Shown: in pieces, positions 7,121 through 8,519 of the stretch
Layout: each line of letters begins with the position of its first letter
Position numbering within the stretch: position 1 is the first letter of the stretch
NCBI GenBank assembly: GCA_020431135.1
Contig: JAGQIT010000441.1
Coordinates: 1-8,519 of the forward strand
Direction of reading: 5' to 3'
DNA from: Myxococcales bacterium
GTDB taxonomy: Bacteria > Myxococcota_A > Polyangia > Nannocystales > Nannocystaceae
Length of the DNA: 8,519 nucleotides
Program-made: the position numbers and the translations under genes
Notes under the pieces: generated by a model
The model's input: the letters and a program-made list of their open reading frames with translations, nothing else
Told to the model about the DNA's origin: nothing
The model's database searches: none

Positions 7121-7126
7121 TAGGCT
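7121..7126 (+). promoter_or_regulatory. -10-like hexamer close to the HD-domain gene start
   Basis: TAGGCT fits TAnnnT and lies 11 bases before the ATG at 7138, leaving a leader of only a few bases. There is no Shine-Dalgarno sequence before this ATG. The -35 is not recognisable. Confidence 0.35.
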
Positions 7127-7137
7127 TCCGCCCGTCC

Positions 7138-8406
7138 ATGCTCCTCCGCGACCCAGTCCACGGGCTCATCGCCTTTAAGAGCGAGGTCGAGTCCGTCGTC
7201 CCCCGCCTCCTCGACTGCCGCGAGGTCCAGCGGCTCCGGCGGATCCGCGCCCTCGGCCTCGCCAGCCTCGCCTACCCGGGCGGCGAGCACTCGCGCTTCG
7301 CCCACGCGATCGGCTCGGCCCACGTGATGCGCCGCTACCTCGACCGCGTCGCCACCCTCGCCGAGGACGTCCCGCCGCACGACCGCATCGACGACGAGCA
7401 CGCGATGATCGCCCTCGCGGCGGCGCTCCTCCACGACCTCGGCCACGGCCCCTACAGCCACACCTTCGAGGCCGTCATTCCGGGGATGCCGCGGCACGAG
7501 CTGTGGACCTCGCGGATCCTCCTCGACCCGGACACCGAGGTCCACCGCGCGCTCGCGGCGATCGACCCGACGATGCCGGCGAAGGTCGACCGCCTGATCC
7601 ACGGCGAGTCGGAGATCCGCCACCTCGCCCGCGCGGTCTCGGGGACCTTCGACGTCGACCGCTGCGACTACCTGCTGCGCGACTCCTACATGACCGGGGT
7701 GCGCTACGGCACCCTCGACCTCGACTGGCTCCTGGCGTCGCTGCGCCTCTACGTCCCCGAGGGCCAGAGCGCGGCCTACCTCGCGGTCGACGGCGAGAAG
7801 GGGCTGACCGCGGTCGAGAGCTTCTTCCTCGCCCGCCTCTACATGTACCGCCAGGTCTACCTGCACAAGGCGGTGCGCTCGGCGGAGGTGATCCTGCGGG
7901 CGCTGGTCCGCCGCCTGTGCGAGCTCGGCCCGCAGCCCGGGACGCCGCCGGCGATGGAGAAGCTGCTGCGCGGCGAGACGCTGACCACCGGCGAGTACCT
8001 CGACATGGACGACCGCACCCTCGAGACGGCGCTCTACGACTACTGCGGGAGCAAGGACTCGGTCCTCGCCGGGCTCGCGGCCCGCCTCCGCCACCGCCGC
8101 CTCTTCAAGAGCCTGCGCCTGCGCCCCGAGGCCGACTCGAAGACGGTGCAGAGCCGCCTCGACGCGGTCCTCGCCGCCGCCGACGTCGGCCCGGCGTACC
8201 TCGGGGTCGTCGACCGCGTCGAGCAGGACGTCTACCGCGACGACGCGGCGCTGGTGGTCATCTCGTCGAGCGGCCGGCGCGAGCAGCTCATCGACGTGTC
8301 GCCGGTGCTCCGCGGGCTGAGCCGCGAGCGCATCGTCCAGCACCGGGCGATCTTCCCCCCCGAGATCCGCAGCGAGGTCCGGGCGGCCCTCGCCGACTTC
8401 CGCTGA
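7138..8406 (+). CDS. HD-domain phosphohydrolase, SAMHD1/dNTPase-like (COG1078 type)
   Basis: 422 residues. Family members are metal-dependent triphosphohydrolases, several of which degrade dNTPs to nucleosides plus triphosphate; the substrate here is inferred from family. The N-terminus RDPVHGLI is the family opening and supports the start at 7138. The HD site is complete: GEHSRFAHAIG gives His56, LLHDLGHGPYSHTFE gives His99 and Asp100 with His103 and His108, and FDVDRCDYLLRDSYMTGV gives Asp174. These align by motif with SAMHD1 His167, His206-Asp207, His210, His215 and Asp311; Tyr178 and Asp182 match Tyr315 and Asp319, and His120 probably matches His233. The region around 205-260 (VDGEKGLTAVESFFLARLYMYRQVYLHKAV) is the conserved helical part after the HD core. 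Length is normal for bacterial COG1078 proteins, with no truncation. It is a cytoplasmic enzyme. Its stop overlaps the ribosome binding site of the next gene, so the two are probably co-translated. Confidence 0.93.
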   Translation: MLLRDPVHGLIAFKSEVESVVPRLLDCREVQRLRRIRALGLASLAYPGGEHSRFAHAIGSAHVMRRYLDRVATLAEDVPPHDRIDDEHAMIALAAALLHDLGHGPYSHTFEAVIPGMPRHELWTSRILLDPDTEVHRALAAIDPTMPAKVDRLIHGESEIRHLARAVSGTFDVDRCDYLLRDSYMTGVRYGTLDLDWLLASLRLYVPEGQSAAYLAVDGEKGLTAVESFFLARLYMYRQVYLHKAVRSAEVILRALVRRLCELGPQPGTPPAMEKLLRGETLTTGEYLDMDDRTLETALYDYCGSKDSVLAGLAARLRHRRLFKSLRLRPEADSKTVQSRLDAVLAAADVGPAYLGVVDRVEQDVYRDDAALVVISSSGRREQLIDVSPVLRGLSRERIVQHRAIFPPEIRSEVRAALADFR

Positions 8407-8410
8407 GGAG
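8405..8410 (+). promoter_or_regulatory. Ribosome binding site overlapping the HD-gene stop codon
   Basis: GAGGAG begins inside the TGA of the HD-domain gene and lies eight bases before the ATG at 8419. A second AGGAG touches that ATG and is too close to act. The overlap suggests translational coupling. Confidence 0.65.
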
Positions 8411-8418
8411 CGCAGGAG

Positions 8419-8519
8419 ATGGGCCAACGATCCCTGAGCGCGAGCCGCTGCGCCGGCTGCGGGCTGCACGACGAGCTCTGCCTGTGCCCGTCGATGCCGA
8501 AGCTCGACCTCCGCACGCA
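8419..8519 (+). CDS. DTW-domain protein, tRNA-uridine aminocarboxypropyltransferase family (N-terminal fragment)
   Basis: Only 33 residues are present before the right edge. They contain the Cys cluster RCAGCGLHDELCLCP (Cys11, Cys14, Cys21, Cys23), the CxxC-x6-CxC pattern that opens DTW-domain proteins, followed by the hydrophobic-polar stretch SMPKLDLRT where the first strand of the domain begins. E. coli TapT (YfiP), which makes acp3U in tRNA from S-adenosylmethionine, has this type of N-terminus. The catalytic DTW motif lies beyond the window, so it cannot be checked. The gene starts 12 bases after the HD-domain gene and shares its translation signal, so the two form an operon. The alternative, another small zinc-binding protein, is less likely. 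Confidence 0.8.
   Translation, partial: MGQRSLSASRCAGCGLHDELCLCPSMPKLDLRT

Larger units (their letters stand above)
6747..7137. other. Intergenic gap with hairpins and a duplicated motif, no gene seen
   Basis: 391 bases between two plus-strand genes. Short open frames on both strands look like composition artefacts. The gap contains two strong inverted repeats (6814-6850 and 6882-6925), a smaller hairpin CTCGG-CATGA-CCGAG at 6932-6946, a tandem pair of AGAGGCCG at 7041-7056, and a duplicated 19-base motif (6996 and 7073). Confidence 0.65.

Noticed and set aside
6991..8469. 492-residue minus-strand open frame opposite the HD-domain gene
   Set aside because: It is antisense to a protein with a complete, correctly spaced HD metal site.

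Overview
The window is very GC-rich chromosomal DNA. Third codon positions are almost all G or C, and every protein is rich in Ala, Arg, Asp and Gly. Three of the seven genes encode predicted lipoproteins, two of which have a low-complexity Ser/Thr/Gly/Asp linker right after the lipidated Cys (one contains an Asp-Thr repeat). That linker style, with this base composition, is typical of Myxococcota of the Nannocystis/Plesiocystis type. The assignment is an inference from style, not from a marker gene.

Layout from left to right: (1) the N-terminal part of a short-chain dehydrogenase on the minus strand, cut by the window edge; (2) diverging from it, a secreted lipoprotein with an alpha/beta-hydrolase (secretory-lipase-like) fold; (3) a 308-base convergent gap holding two nearly identical GC-rich hairpins, one just after each stop codon; (4) a minus-strand, Cys-rich lipoprotein of uncertain family; (5) a 587-base divergent gap, less GC-rich than the genes, with a terminator-like hairpin on the minus strand, a T-run terminator candidate on the plus strand, several other hairpins and a good promoter for the next gene; (6) a secreted LysM plus M74 (MepA-type) murein endopeptidase; (7) another lipoprotein of unknown function 42 bases downstream; (8) a 391-base gap with two strong hairpins and a short duplicated motif; (9) a SAMHD1-like HD-domain phosphohydrolase (COG1078 type); (10) immediately after it and apparently translationally coupled, the start of a DTW-domain protein (tRNA-uridine aminocarboxypropyltransferase family), cut by the right edge.

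Functionally this is a set of small separate units. The left and middle parts concern the cell envelope (two outer lipoproteins, a peptidoglycan hydrolase, a third lipoprotein), and the right end concerns nucleotide and tRNA metabolism. I see no transposase, integrase, CRISPR array, toxin-antitoxin pair, rRNA or tRNA, and no clear defence system. The more interesting signals are non-coding: the twin hairpins in the convergent gap, -10-like hexamers placed so close to three start codons that the transcripts would be leaderless or nearly so, and the structured 3724-4310 gap that may hold an attenuator or an unannotated small RNA. I found no convincing evidence of a wholly new multi-gene system.
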